The notes: a model not told the origin generated them from the letters alone. A DNA stretch of 64,000 nucleotides from Bilifractor porci (GCF_009696005.1 NZ_VUMV01000005.1:62001-126000), one strand, 5' to 3'. Positions 44,063 through 52,699 are shown, numbered from the stretch's first letter. A program made the numbers and translations.

Positions 44063-45223
44063 ATGGAACGGAACACCGCAGGGAGGCAAAGGCTGGACTT
44101 TTACAGGAATAAGAAAGTGTTGGTAACGGGGCATACAGGATTTAAGGGAACATGGCTGACCCGGATGCTGCTTCTGGCAGGAGCGCAGGTGCAGGGATAC
44201 AGCCTGGAACCTCCTACCCGGCCGAATCTGTATTCCATGGCGGGCTTTTCCCGGTTTGCAGAGTCCGGCCAGCTGCGCTCGGAAATCGGCGATATCAGGG
44301 ATTTCGGGAGACTGCAGAAAATTTTTCATGATTTCCGGCCGGAAATCGTCTTTCATCTGGCGGCGCAGCCGATTGTCCGGGAGTCCTACAGAAATCCGAG
44401 GGAAACCTATGAAACGAATGTCATGGGGACGGTGAATGTCCTGGAATGCATCCGTCTGGAGGACTCTGTCCGATCCGCACTGAACGTGACGACAGACAAG
44501 GTCTACCGGAACCGGGAATGGGTCTGGGGTTACAGGGAGACAGACCCGCTGGACGGCTTTGACCCGTACAGCAATTCCAAATCCTGTTCGGAGCTTGCCA
44601 CCCATTCCTACAGGAATTCCTTCTTTGCGGATGCGGACGGAAGAGAGGGAAGGCGCTTTCTTGCTTTGTCCACGGCCCGCGCCGGAAACGTGATCGGCGG
44701 AGGAGATTTTGCCGCAGACCGGATACTTCCGGACTCTATCCGGGCGGTGGAACAGGCATGGAAAAACCGGAAGGATACCGCGGTGATCGGCGTCAGAAAT
44801 CCGTACGCTACCCGCCCCTTCCAGCATGTGCTTGAACCGCTTGGCGCATATCTTCTGATAGCGGAAAGGCAGGAAAAAGACAGGCAGTGTTCGGGATATT
44901 ATAATGTCGGCCCGGACGACGCGGACTGCGTCGCGGCGGGAGAACTGGTCAGCCTGTTCTGCGAGGAGTGGAACCGTGAAAGCATTCTCCCGGTCAAGGC
45001 GGAATGGGAGAGCCGTGCGGAGAAAGAGGCGCCTCATGAGGCAGGCCTTCTGAAACTGGACACCAGTCTGATCCGGAGCAGGCTGGGCTGGACCCCCCGC
45101 TGGCATATCAGAGATTGCATGAAAAAAACGGTGCAGTTCAGCGGGCGGATGCTTGCTGACCCGGAAATCGTACCGGAAGAAATGGACACGGAAATCAGAG
45201 AGTTTTTTCGGATAAACGGATAG
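44063..45223 (+). CDS. rfbG: CDP-glucose 4,6-dehydratase
   Basis: 386 residues, ATG at 44063 after GGAGGGG. An extended SDR with VLVTGHTGFKGTWLTRML, HLAAQPIVRESYRNP, the catalytic Thr/Asp in VTTDKVYRN and Tyr/Lys in DPYSNSKSCSE; these are the features of RfbG rather than of dTDP-glucose dehydratases. It converts CDP-glucose to CDP-4-keto-6-deoxyglucose, the precursor of 3,6-dideoxy and branched sugars of surface polysaccharides. The usual partners rfbF (cytidylyltransferase) and rfbH are not in the window. Confidence 0.9.
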   Translation: MERNTAGRQRLDFYRNKKVLVTGHTGFKGTWLTRMLLLAGAQVQGYSLEPPTRPNLYSMAGFSRFAESGQLRSEIGDIRDFGRLQKIFHDFRPEIVFHLAAQPIVRESYRNPRETYETNVMGTVNVLECIRLEDSVRSALNVTTDKVYRNREWVWGYRETDPLDGFDPYSNSKSCSELATHSYRNSFFADADGREGRRFLALSTARAGNVIGGGDFAADRILPDSIRAVEQAWKNRKDTAVIGVRNPYATRPFQHVLEPLGAYLLIAERQEKDRQCSGYYNVGPDDADCVAAGELVSLFCEEWNRESILPVKAEWESRAEKEAPHEAGLLKLDTSLIRSRLGWTPRWHIRDCMKKTVQFSGRMLADPEIVPEEMDTEIREFFRING

Positions 45224-45276
45224 AGAAGACATCTGAGAGAGGAACGATAGAAATAGAAAAAAACGCAGGCAGATGA

Positions 45277-45675
45277 TTACCGGCGGTTTTTATTTCCGGA
45301 ACGGCTGCGGTTGGCATTTGCCTGCACAAAGTCGTCCACGGTTTCGTAGAGGCGGGATTTCTGATCTTCCGTCAGCGTGCGGAACTGTTCCAGAAAAACC
45401 GCTTCCTTACTGTCTCCGAGAATGATATCCTCTTTCGGACTGCGGAAAAAATCGGCGAGTGTCATGTGAAAAACCTTCTGGCAGATTGCCTCCAGGTCTG
45501 ATACCTTGGGAGAATTGCTGCGGCGGAACCAGCTGTAAACCGTTCCCCGGGAAATACCGGCAATCCGGGCTGCCTGATACTTACTGACGCCGCAGTTTTT
45601 CAGGAGCTCCAGCAGACGCCCGTTCACATCATATGTCGTAAAATTGTTCTTCTCGTCTGAAGAATATTCTGGCAT
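45277..45675 (-). CDS. XRE-family helix-turn-helix regulator
   Basis: 132 residues. An HTH_3 domain at about residues 18-75 (LLKNCGVSKYQAARIAGISR, then VYSWFRRSNSPKVSDLEAIC) is followed by a short helical tail with EDQKSRLYETVDDFV and a basic, Asn/Arg-rich C-terminus. The layout matches small regulators of phage or core origin. It converges on rfbG and diverges from ssb across a 723-base gap that contains a candidate RNA. Its target is unknown. Confidence 0.87.
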   Translation of the reverse strand: MPEYSSDEKNNFTTYDVNGRLLELLKNCGVSKYQAARIAGISRGTVYSWFRRSNSPKVSDLEAICQKVFHMTLADFFRSPKEDIILGDSKEAVFLEQFRTLTEDQKSRLYETVDDFVQANANRSRSGNKNRR

Positions 45676-45766
45676 TCCTGAAATTCCCGTCCTTCAATCA
45701 GAGTAACAAAGCAAGTAGTGAACAGGACAAAAGGACGCCCTGCAGGATTATTTTAATATCCCCATC

Positions 45767-45794
45767 ATAATACGGGTAGTATACAAAATGACAA
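45767..45794 (-). promoter_or_regulatory. Promoter of the XRE gene
   Basis: On the minus strand TTGTCA (45789-45794), 16 bases, TATTAT (45767-45772). Just upstream, CGCAAATGC (45804-45812) recurs at 46277-46285 ahead of ssb. Confidence 0.5.
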
Positions 45795-46017
45795 CGTGTA
45801 TTACGCAAATGCACACTATTTCTTTCGTTTGCTTCCATTTGGCCTTTGTGTTGGTTCCTTCTTAAGAAACAGAAACGGATATTGCTGATAATAAAAAATC
45901 ATAGAGTATGAAGATCTGGAAAAGAGAGAGATGCCCCAATACACAGCAAGCAGTATGAGTTTCGATCAGAAATAAGAATTCTGCCTAAACCGTATATTCT
46001 GGATAATTATAAAGAGA

Positions 46018-46176
46018 CAGGCCGGTCTGGAACAGACGGGCAGATTGTTCACAGACCGGCCAGAATAGAGGGGAGGACAGCACAACGGCCGCGGCCGCTA
46101 TGTGCCGGATGTCCTGAGTCGGATGCGGAAAGGCATCCGGGAAGAGTAGTGCAGCTTACCTGCAGGTTGTTTTTTT
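46018..46176 (+). ncRNA. Candidate structured RNA of four consecutive hairpins ending in a terminator
   Basis: Stem 1: GGCCGGTCTG (46020-46029) with CAGACCGGCC (46052-46061), perfect ten pairs. Stem 2: GGACA-GCAC (46075-46083) with GTGC (46102-46105) and TGTCC (46110-46114). Stem 3: CGGATGC (46120-46126) with GCATCCG (46133-46139). Stem 4: TGCAG (46150-46154) with CTGCA (46160-46164), then a run of seven Ts. TATAAA at 46008-46013 could be the -10. No family is recognised; a small RNA or a transcription-attenuating leader are both open. Confidence 0.45.
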
Positions 46177-46325
46177 AGCTATTTTTACTATACTGCAAAA
46201 ATGACTGCTATTCAATGTTATATTCAGAAATAAGAGATATAAACATATAATAATCTGAAAAATAATCTATATAGTGCGCAAATGCGGAATAAATGTGCGG
46301 CTATTTTTACGCATGCCACCTGAAC

Positions 46326-46354
46326 TTGATTTTGATTTTCTGCTATGTTACACT
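46326..46354 (+). promoter_or_regulatory. Promoter of ssb
   Basis: TTGATT (46326-46331), 17 bases, TACACT (46349-46354), 45 bases before the ATG. Confidence 0.55.
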
Positions 46355-46398
46355 TTCACTGCATGAAAAAGTAAAAGAGAAGCAGAGGTATTTGTCTT

Positions 46399-46881
46399 AT
46401 GAATAAAGTAATTTTGATGGGCCGTCTGACCCGTGATCCGATTGTCCGCTATTCCTCTGGGGAGAATCCGCAGGCTGTTGCCAGGTATACCCTCGCTGTG
46501 GACAGAAGATTCCGCCGGCAGAATGATGATCAGACCGCGGATTTTATCAGCTGCGTCGCATTTGGCAGGCAGGGAGAGTTTGCCGAGAAATACCTGCATC
46601 AAGGCACAAAAATTGTGGTTTCCGGGCGTCTTCAGACAGGAAGCTATACAAAGAATGACGGAACACGTGTTTACACCACCGATGTTGTCATTGAAGAACA
46701 GGATTTTGCGGAGAGCAAGAGCGTTTCTTCGGAAAACGCGGCATCCTATCAGCCGCCGCAGGGAGCTCCGGCCCCCGCTCCGGCACAGGCTTCCGGTGGT
46801 TCCGGATCGGCGCCGACGGCAGATCCGGACGGGTTCATGAATATTCCGGACGGAATTGATGAGGAGCTTCCTTTTCAATAA
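46399..46881 (+). CDS. ssb: Single-stranded DNA-binding protein
   Basis: 160 residues. An OB fold begins MNKVILMGRLTRDP and contains DFISCVAFGRQGEFAEKYL and GSYTKNDGTRVY; a Pro/Ala/Gly-rich linker leads to the acidic tip DEELPFQ, which recruits partner proteins. It is not between rpsF and rpsR, the usual place of the essential ssb, so it may be a second copy. It is monocistronic with its own promoter and terminator. Confidence 0.93.
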   Translation: MNKVILMGRLTRDPIVRYSSGENPQAVARYTLAVDRRFRRQNDDQTADFISCVAFGRQGEFAEKYLHQGTKIVVSGRLQTGSYTKNDGTRVYTTDVVIEEQDFAESKSVSSENAASYQPPQGAPAPAPAQASGGSGSAPTADPDGFMNIPDGIDEELPFQ

Positions 46882-46927
46882 AACGGATTAATAAGAAAAA
46901 ACCTGCTCATCCGAACAGGGAAAGACC

Positions 46928-46956
46928 GAGAGGCTGCCCGCATGCGGCAGCCTCTC
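46928..46956 (+). terminator. Intrinsic terminator after ssb
   Basis: GAGAGGCTGCC (46928-46938) pairs with GGCAGCCTCTC (46946-46956), followed by TTGCTTCCTTTT. Confidence 0.85.
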
Positions 46957-46985
46957 TTGCTTCCTTTTGTGAGATAGAATATAAT
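46957..46985 (+). promoter_or_regulatory. Promoter of gdpP-rplI-dnaB
   Basis: TTGCTT (46957-46962), 17 bases, TATAAT (46980-46985). Its -35 overlaps the T-rich tail of the ssb terminator. Confidence 0.6.
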
Positions 46986-47081
46986 ACTCACGTGGTTTCG
47001 CCGGTATTTCCGTCATAATGTCTGCTTTTCCGGCGTGGACACGGCTATCACACTCAGATTTTAATGAGGCGGGAAAATCCT

Positions 47082-49133
47082 ATGAATAAAGTAAAACTGA
47101 CCGGCCAGCTGCGGCGTCTGCTGCGGGTGCCGATCCTGCTGGTTCTGTTCTTTGTCGTCGTTGATATCGGGATTTATTTTATCAGCGTTCCCGCCGGGAT
47201 GCTTGTTACAGTGGCAATCCTGGCTTATCTTGCGGCAGAACTGATTGTTAATCACATTTACAGCAGAAGTATCCTGAACGAAATGGTCACGTTTGCGGCC
47301 CATTACGGCCAGGTTCAGAAGCAGCTGGTCACGGAACTCGCAGTTCCGTATGCCATCACCGATGACCACGGCCATCTTCTCTGGTTTAATGACGCGTTTG
47401 AGAGCATTACCGGAAAGGACCGGCACCGGTACAGTAAATCCATCACGAGTCTGTTCTCCACAATCACCATGGATAAATTTCCCCAAAACGGGAATTCGGT
47501 TGAATACCATGTCTCGGCGGACAGCAGGGATTACCGGATGCAGATCCGCAGCGTAGAGATTGATCCGCTGATCGCACAGTCAGGAATCATAGAAAAAAAG
47601 ACGGAAGAACCTGCCTACATGTACGCGTTTTTCCTCTTTGATGAGACGGAGCTGAAAAGCTATATCCGGAAGTATGAAGATGAGACCATGGTCTGCGGCC
47701 TGATCTATCTGGATAATTACGATGAAGCTCTGGAAAATGTAGAGATTGTCCGAAGATCGCTGCTTACCGCGCTGATTGACCGGAAGATCAGCAAATACGT
47801 GCAGGATGTAGACGGAATCGTCAAAAAATATGAGTCGGATAAATACATTGTCGTGATGCGGACGCGCTCGCTGAACGAGATGAAGGCTCTGAAGTTTAAT
47901 ATTCTGGAAGAGGTCAAAAGCGTCAATATCGGAAATGACATTGCCATGACACTGAGCATCGGAATCGGCGCGAACAACGGTTCTTACCGCCGCAATTATG
48001 AGTGCGCCCGGATTGCCATTGATCTTGCCCTGGGAAGAGGCGGCGACCAGGTTGTCCTGAAGGACGGGGACAGCATTACCTACTTCGGAGGAAAGAGCCA
48101 GGCCGTGGAGCGGAACACCAGGGTCAAGGCCAGGGTCAAGGCGCATGCGCTGAAGGAATTCATGGACAGCAAGGAAAAGGTTGTTGTCATGGGTCATAAG
48201 AATTTTGACATTGACTGCTTCGGTTCGGCCATCGGGATCAGCCGCGCGGCGCAGGCGCTGAATAAGAAGGTTTATATCGTCATTGATACGCCGAACACGT
48301 CTACCCGGCCCTTTATCGAAAGCTTCCGGAAAAATCCGGATTATGATCCGCATATGTTTCTTTCGGTTTCCGAGGCGAAGGAAATGGTGGACAGAGACAC
48401 ACTTCTGGTTGTTGTCGATACGAATAAGCCGGATTATACAGAGTGCCAGGAGCTTCTGCACCAGACACGAACCATTGTGGTCCTGGATCATCACCGTCAG
48501 GGGAATGCCAGCATCCGGGACGCGGTGCTTTCCTATATTGAGCCCTATGCTTCATCTGCCTGTGAAATGGTTGCGGAAATCCTTCAATACTTCACCGAGG
48601 GAATTAAGCTCAGAAATGTAGAGGCGGACGCGATGTACGCCGGAATTATGATAGACACGGACGGCTTTATCCAGCATACGGGAGTGCGGACGTTTGAAGC
48701 CGCGGCTTATCTGCGGCGGTGCGGCGCGGATGTCACCCGTGTGCGGAAAATGTTCCGGGAAGATATGGAGGAATACAAGGCCAGGGGAGAGGCGCTGCGG
48801 AATGTAGAACTCTACAGAGGGCGCTTTGCCATAACGGAATGCCCGGCAAATGCCGGGGAGAGCCCCAGTATTGTCGGCTCGAAGGTGGCCAATCAGCTTC
48901 TGAATATACGTGAGGTGAAGGCATCCTTCGTCCTGACGGAAGATAAGGGAGTTATCTATATCAGCGCCCGCGCGATTGATGAGGTAAATGTCCAGATTAT
49001 CATGGAGCGGATGGGCGGGGGCGGTCACTTGAACATGGCCGGAACCCAGTTTACCGGAAAAACGATGGATGAGGTGAAAACACTGCTGAAATCCGTCCTG
49101 GATGAAATGATAGAGGAAGGAGAAATCGAATGA
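47082..49133 (+). CDS. gdpP: Cyclic di-AMP phosphodiesterase GdpP
   Basis: 683 residues from the ATG at 47082 (GAGGCGG upstream); an ATG at 47064 has no site. Two transmembrane helices (about residues 12-55), a PAS-like domain, a degenerate GGDEF domain, then the DHH domain with GHKNFDIDCFGSA and VVLDHHRQG, and DHHA1 with MGGGGHLNMAGTQ. GdpP cuts c-di-AMP to pApA at the membrane and so opposes CdaA, also in this window. It overlaps rplI by four bases, a conserved gdpP-rplI-dnaB order. Confidence 0.96.
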   Translation: MNKVKLTGQLRRLLRVPILLVLFFVVVDIGIYFISVPAGMLVTVAILAYLAAELIVNHIYSRSILNEMVTFAAHYGQVQKQLVTELAVPYAITDDHGHLLWFNDAFESITGKDRHRYSKSITSLFSTITMDKFPQNGNSVEYHVSADSRDYRMQIRSVEIDPLIAQSGIIEKKTEEPAYMYAFFLFDETELKSYIRKYEDETMVCGLIYLDNYDEALENVEIVRRSLLTALIDRKISKYVQDVDGIVKKYESDKYIVVMRTRSLNEMKALKFNILEEVKSVNIGNDIAMTLSIGIGANNGSYRRNYECARIAIDLALGRGGDQVVLKDGDSITYFGGKSQAVERNTRVKARVKAHALKEFMDSKEKVVVMGHKNFDIDCFGSAIGISRAAQALNKKVYIVIDTPNTSTRPFIESFRKNPDYDPHMFLSVSEAKEMVDRDTLLVVVDTNKPDYTECQELLHQTRTIVVLDHHRQGNASIRDAVLSYIEPYASSACEMVAEILQYFTEGIKLRNVEADAMYAGIMIDTDGFIQHTGVRTFEAAAYLRRCGADVTRVRKMFREDMEEYKARGEALRNVELYRGRFAITECPANAGESPSIVGSKVANQLLNIREVKASFVLTEDKGVIYISARAIDEVNVQIIMERMGGGGHLNMAGTQFTGKTMDEVKTLLKSVLDEMIEEGEIE

Positions 49134-49576
49134 AAATTATTCTTACCGAGGATATCAAATCACTTGGCAAAAAGGGAGATGTTGTAAATGTCAGCGACGG
49201 CTATGCCCGCAATATGCTGATTCCGCAGAAAAAAGGCGTAGAGGCAACCCCGGCAAATCTGAACAGCCTGAAACTGAAAAATGCCAACGATGCGAAGCTG
49301 GCAAAAGAGGCGCTGGAGGCTGCCAGGGAATTCGGAAAGAAAATAGAGGCGTCTGCCGTCACAGTTTCCATTAAAACCGGAGAGAACGGAAAAGTTTTCG
49401 GATCTGTCTCTTCCCGCGAGATTGCCGATGCCGCCAGGGAGCAGCTGGGCTTTGAACTTGATAAAAAAAAGATCCAGATGAACGGGGTGCTCAAGGAGCT
49501 GGGAGATCATAAGATTGCCATCAGGCTTCACCCGCAGGTGACGGCGGAGCTGACCGTCCATGTGACGGCCGAGTAA
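49130..49576 (+). CDS. rplI: 50S ribosomal protein L9
   Basis: 148 residues; ATG overlaps the gdpP stop (ATGA). It starts MKIILTEDIKSLGKKGDVV with the GYARNMLIPQKKGVEA N-domain, then the long connecting helix and a C-domain ending HPQVTAELTVHVTAE. L9 binds 23S rRNA near L1 and affects frame maintenance. Normal length. Confidence 0.98.
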   Translation: MKIILTEDIKSLGKKGDVVNVSDGYARNMLIPQKKGVEATPANLNSLKLKNANDAKLAKEALEAAREFGKKIEASAVTVSIKTGENGKVFGSVSSREIADAAREQLGFELDKKKIQMNGVLKELGDHKIAIRLHPQVTAELTVHVTAE

Positions 49577-49622
49577 AAGGCGGGAGATAAGCAGTGAGTA
49601 CCGGAACAGGCAGGGAGTCAGG

Positions 49623-50966
49623 ATGGAAGAAGCGGCTGTAAAAAGAATACTACCCCACAGCGAGGAGGCGGAGCAGTCGGTCATCGGTTCTATGCTGTTA
49701 AGCAGAGAGGCCATTGTTTCTGCGTCGGAAATCCTGACCAGTGAGGACTTTTACCAGAGGCAGTACGGCATTATTTTTGATGCCATGGTGGAGCTGTATA
49801 ATGAGGGAAAAGCGGTTGATATCGTCACGCTCCAGAACAGACTCCGGGAGAAAAATGTGCCTCCGGAAATTTCCGATATGGAATATGTCAGGGATCTTCT
49901 GAACGCCGTGCCGACTTCCGCCAATATTAAAAATTACGCGTCCATCGTGAAGGAGAAATCCACGCTCCGAAAGCTGATCCGGACAACAGAGGAGATTGAA
50001 AACACCTGCTATCTGAATCAGGAACCGGTGGACGATATCCTGGATGATTCGGAGAAAAAACTCTTTAATCTTTTTCAGCAGAGAAATACAACGGACTTTG
50101 TCCCCATCCGGCAGGTTGTTATTGATACGATCAAAACGATAGAGATGGCATCCCGGACACAGGGGAATGTAACCGGACTTGCCACCGGGTTTACGGATCT
50201 GGATTTCAAGACGTCCGGGTTTCAGCCTTCGGACCTGATTCTTGTTGCCGCCCGTCCTTCCATGGGGAAAACGGCTTTTGTACTGAACATTGCAGAGTAC
50301 ATGGCGTTCCGGAAGAACCGCTCTGTGGCTATTTTCAGTCTGGAGATGTCCAAGAACCAGCTGATGAACAGGCTCTTTGCCATGGAATCACACGTCAATT
50401 CCCAGGCTCTCCGGAACGGAAACCTGAAAGACGAGGACTGGACAAGGCTGATCGAGAGCGCCGGGATCATCGGACAGTCAAATCTGATTATAGATGATAC
50501 CCCCGGTATCACCGTCCGGGAGCTGCGCACCAAATGCAGGAAATATAAGCTGGAACACGGGCTGGATATTGTCATGATCGATTACCTGCAGCTGATGACT
50601 GGAAGCGGGAGCAGAAATTCCGACTCCCGGCAGCAGGAAATTTCCGAGATCTCCCGGTCCCTGAAGGCGCTGGCAAGGGAGCTGAACGTTCCTGTCGTCG
50701 CGCTGTCCCAGCTCAGCCGTGCGGTGGAAAGCAGGACGGACCATCGGCCTATCCTCTCGGACCTGCGTGAATCCGGAGCCATTGAGCAGGATGCGGATGT
50801 GGTGATGTTCCTCTATCGAGACGACTATTACCACAAGGATTCCGAGGACAAGGGAATCTGCGAGGTGATTATCGCTAAGCAGAGAAACGGCCCGATTGGC
50901 ACCGTCAATCTGGCATGGCTGCCGGATTACACAAAATTTGTCAACGCGGAGCCAAGAAGAGAGTAA
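49623..50966 (+). CDS. dnaB: Replicative DNA helicase DnaB
   Basis: 447 residues, ATG at 49623. The N-terminal domain begins with PHSEEAEQSVIGSML; the RecA-like ATPase has Walker A ARPSMGKTAF and Walker B IVMIDYLQLMTG, then LSQLSRAVESR and the arginine finger near the end. DnaB forms the hexameric 5'-3' helicase at the fork. No intein is present. It is the third gene of the gdpP transcript. Confidence 0.98.
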   Translation: MEEAAVKRILPHSEEAEQSVIGSMLLSREAIVSASEILTSEDFYQRQYGIIFDAMVELYNEGKAVDIVTLQNRLREKNVPPEISDMEYVRDLLNAVPTSANIKNYASIVKEKSTLRKLIRTTEEIENTCYLNQEPVDDILDDSEKKLFNLFQQRNTTDFVPIRQVVIDTIKTIEMASRTQGNVTGLATGFTDLDFKTSGFQPSDLILVAARPSMGKTAFVLNIAEYMAFRKNRSVAIFSLEMSKNQLMNRLFAMESHVNSQALRNGNLKDEDWTRLIESAGIIGQSNLIIDDTPGITVRELRTKCRKYKLEHGLDIVMIDYLQLMTGSGSRNSDSRQQEISEISRSLKALARELNVPVVALSQLSRAVESRTDHRPILSDLRESGAIEQDADVVMFLYRDDYYHKDSEDKGICEVIIAKQRNGPIGTVNLAWLPDYTKFVNAEPRRE

Positions 50967-51054
50967 GACAGGGCTTCTGCATCCTGCGGCGGCCTGATGG
51001 CAGGAACAGGAAAAGTTTCTTGAAAAACAGGGATATTTGTATCGAAAAATATAC

Positions 51055-51083
51055 TTGTTTTCGCCGGAACCTTGGGTTAGAAT
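51055..51083 (+). promoter_or_regulatory. Promoter of the ferredoxin gene
   Basis: TTGTTT (51055-51060), 17 bases, TAGAAT (51078-51083), 62 bases before the ATG. Confidence 0.6.
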
Positions 51084-51145
51084 GGGATGCATGTAGAGAA
51101 GTGATGAACTCTATGGCGCTTTAATTCTCAAGGAGGTAATTTGAA

Positions 51146-51319
51146 ATGGCACGAGTTATTAGTGATGATTGCGTTAGCTGCGGAACTTGCGCAGGTGAGT
51201 GCCCGGTAGATGCGATCAGCGAGGGAGACGGAAAATATGTCATCGACGCTGATACATGTGTAGACTGCGGCGCATGTGAAGAGGCATGCCCGACCGGCGC
51301 TATTTCCGAAGCTGAATAA
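51146..51319 (+). CDS. 2[4Fe-4S] ferredoxin
   Basis: 57 residues, ATG at 51146 after AAGGAGG. Two CxxCxxCxxxCP motifs, CVSCGTCAGECP and CVDCGACEEACP, bind two [4Fe-4S] clusters in the classic clostridial ferredoxin. It carries electrons at low potential for hydrogenases, pyruvate oxidoreductase, Rnf or radical SAM enzymes; the two radical SAM proteins of this window need such a donor, though a direct link is not shown. Single-gene unit with its own promoter and terminator. Confidence 0.97.
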   Translation: MARVISDDCVSCGTCAGECPVDAISEGDGKYVIDADTCVDCGACEEACPTGAISEAE

Positions 51320-51348
51320 AATTTCAGAAAAAGAAATCCATGATAGGA

Positions 51349-51368
51349 GCTGCCGTTTTCGGCAGCTT
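51349..51368 (+). terminator. Terminator of the ferredoxin gene
   Basis: AGCTGCCG (51349-51356), TTTT loop, CGGCAGCT (51361-51368), then TTTCTTTTT. Confidence 0.9.
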
Positions 51369-51512
51369 TTCTTTTTGCCCTTTCCGGCAGTTGATCTGCC
51401 ATGGATCTGCCAGCAGGCAGTCTGCCAGCGGTTGGCGGGACAGAAAAGTGCTGAGGCGGCAAAGGGGAATAGTACGTTATTCGCCCCGCGGCGCGGGGAA
51501 AAGGAGATCAAA

Positions 51513-51722
51513 ATGAAAATCAGAAAAGATATGACCATAACGGAAATTCTGCAGATAGATCCGATGATCGCGAATATTCTCATGGGTCAGGGCATGCACT
51601 GCATTACCTGTGAGGCCGCATACGGAGAGACTCTGGAGGAAGCCTGCGCGGTACACGGGTTTGACGAAAAAGGCGTCAACGCGCTGGTCGAGCAGCTGAA
51701 TGATTTCATAGCAACTGCCTGA
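51513..51722 (+). CDS. DUF1858-type small redox-disulfide protein
   Basis: 69 residues from the ATG at 51513 after AAAAGGAGATCA. TITEILQIDPMIANILMGQGMHCITC is the pattern of DUF1858 proteins, with a CxxC at residues 30-33 (CITC) in a helix context; these are related to the domain found with hybrid-cluster proteins. A role in sulfur or disulfide chemistry is assumed for the family, not proven. It follows the ferredoxin with a terminator between them. Its 3' end overlaps the convergent acetyltransferase gene by 17 bases. Confidence 0.8.
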   Translation: MKIRKDMTITEILQIDPMIANILMGQGMHCITCEAAYGETLEEACAVHGFDEKGVNALVEQLNDFIATA

Positions 51723-52575
51723 CGCGGAACCAGCAGGTATAGGCATAGGAAAATCCCAGCGAGGAATAGAGCCGTTCCGCTGGTGTGTTTCCGTCCACAA
51801 CCTGGAGATAGGATTTTTCGGCTCCCAGCATCCGTCCCTTCTGCAGAAGGGTGCAGACGATGGTTCGGCCGTAATGCCGTCGCCGGTAGCCGGGGTGCAC
51901 GTGAATGGCATAGATGCCGATATACTCCCGGTCCAGAATTCCCAGTCCGGTCCCGATAATCTGTTTTCCGTCCCGCAGGGCGACGCAGATGGTGTCCTTG
52001 GGAATCGCGCGGTACATGGAAGGAACCACTCTGCGGTGCATGGCATTGGTGGTATGCTTCAGGGAAAACAGGCCTTCAATCCAGGCGTCCGGGATAAAGG
52101 AAGTGCATTCCAGCGTGACAGACGATTTTTCCGGGTCCGGATGAACGGTCACGGCAAAGCCCTGTTCACCGGAATTTTCTTCCAGCAGCTGTCTTGGATA
52201 CGGAAGCCTCCACAGGGACTCTGCCCCGGTTTTCTCATCGGGAGCACCGCAGAAGGGGAAGGTCTGCCGCATAATGTGGTTGATGTGTTCTTTGCCATAT
52301 CCCCTGTTTTCCAGAAAACGGTCGAAGTCCGGATCCGTCAGCGGCGTGATTTTGAAGATGGCCGGGGTTCCCCAGCGCCGGTAGATGTCCTCGCAGTACC
52401 GGACCTTTTCCGGTATGGGGAGTGTTGACGGTCCGATCTGTTCCACACAGTTTGTCCTGTGTGTGTAAAAATAGGAAAAGCGGAGAATCCATCCGTCATA
52501 CAGCTGCATCTGGTGAGAGGGCCAGGCATTCAGAGAAAGATCTTCAATTATTTTTGTTTCTGTTCTGCTGTTCAT
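51706..52575 (-). CDS. GNAT-family N-acetyltransferase
   Basis: 289 residues from the ATG at 52573-52575; an alternative ATG is at 52585-52587, and the frame is open far upstream without a start signal. The C-terminal 110 residues carry the acetyl-CoA motif A: YAIHVHPGYRRRHYGRTI, then LQVVDGNTPAERLYSSLGF (motif B). The N-terminal part resembles a second, non-catalytic GNAT-like fold (MQLYDGWILRFS). Substrate unknown. The ribosome-binding site is weak. It overlaps the DUF1858 gene tail to tail. Confidence 0.85.
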   Translation of the reverse strand: MNSRTETKIIEDLSLNAWPSHQMQLYDGWILRFSYFYTHRTNCVEQIGPSTLPIPEKVRYCEDIYRRWGTPAIFKITPLTDPDFDRFLENRGYGKEHINHIMRQTFPFCGAPDEKTGAESLWRLPYPRQLLEENSGEQGFAVTVHPDPEKSSVTLECTSFIPDAWIEGLFSLKHTTNAMHRRVVPSMYRAIPKDTICVALRDGKQIIGTGLGILDREYIGIYAIHVHPGYRRRHYGRTIVCTLLQKGRMLGAEKSYLQVVDGNTPAERLYSSLGFSYAYTCWFRVRQLL

Positions 52576-52619
52576 GGTGACAATCATAGCAGATTGCCGG
52601 TAAAGGTGAAAGCCCTTCC

Positions 52620-52648
52620 TTGCAATCCCTCCTGTTTGGGGGTATAAT
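52620..52648 (+). promoter_or_regulatory. Promoter of the charged membrane-protein gene
   Basis: TTGCAA (52620-52625), 17 bases, TATAAT (52643-52648); 51 bases to the ATG at 52700. It lies just upstream of the divergent acetyltransferase gene. Confidence 0.75.
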
Positions 52649-52699
52649 TTTGTCAATATGCGGGATTGTACGCAAATGCTTATATAAGGGGAAACAACG

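Larger units (their letters stand above)
45676..46398. other. 723-base gap between the XRE gene and ssb
   Basis: It holds the XRE promoter, a stretch of low-complexity A/T-rich sequence (45830-46010), a four-hairpin candidate RNA (46018-46176), a second A/T-rich stretch, and the ssb promoter. No ORF longer than about 30 codons with a ribosome-binding site was seen. Confidence 0.5.
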
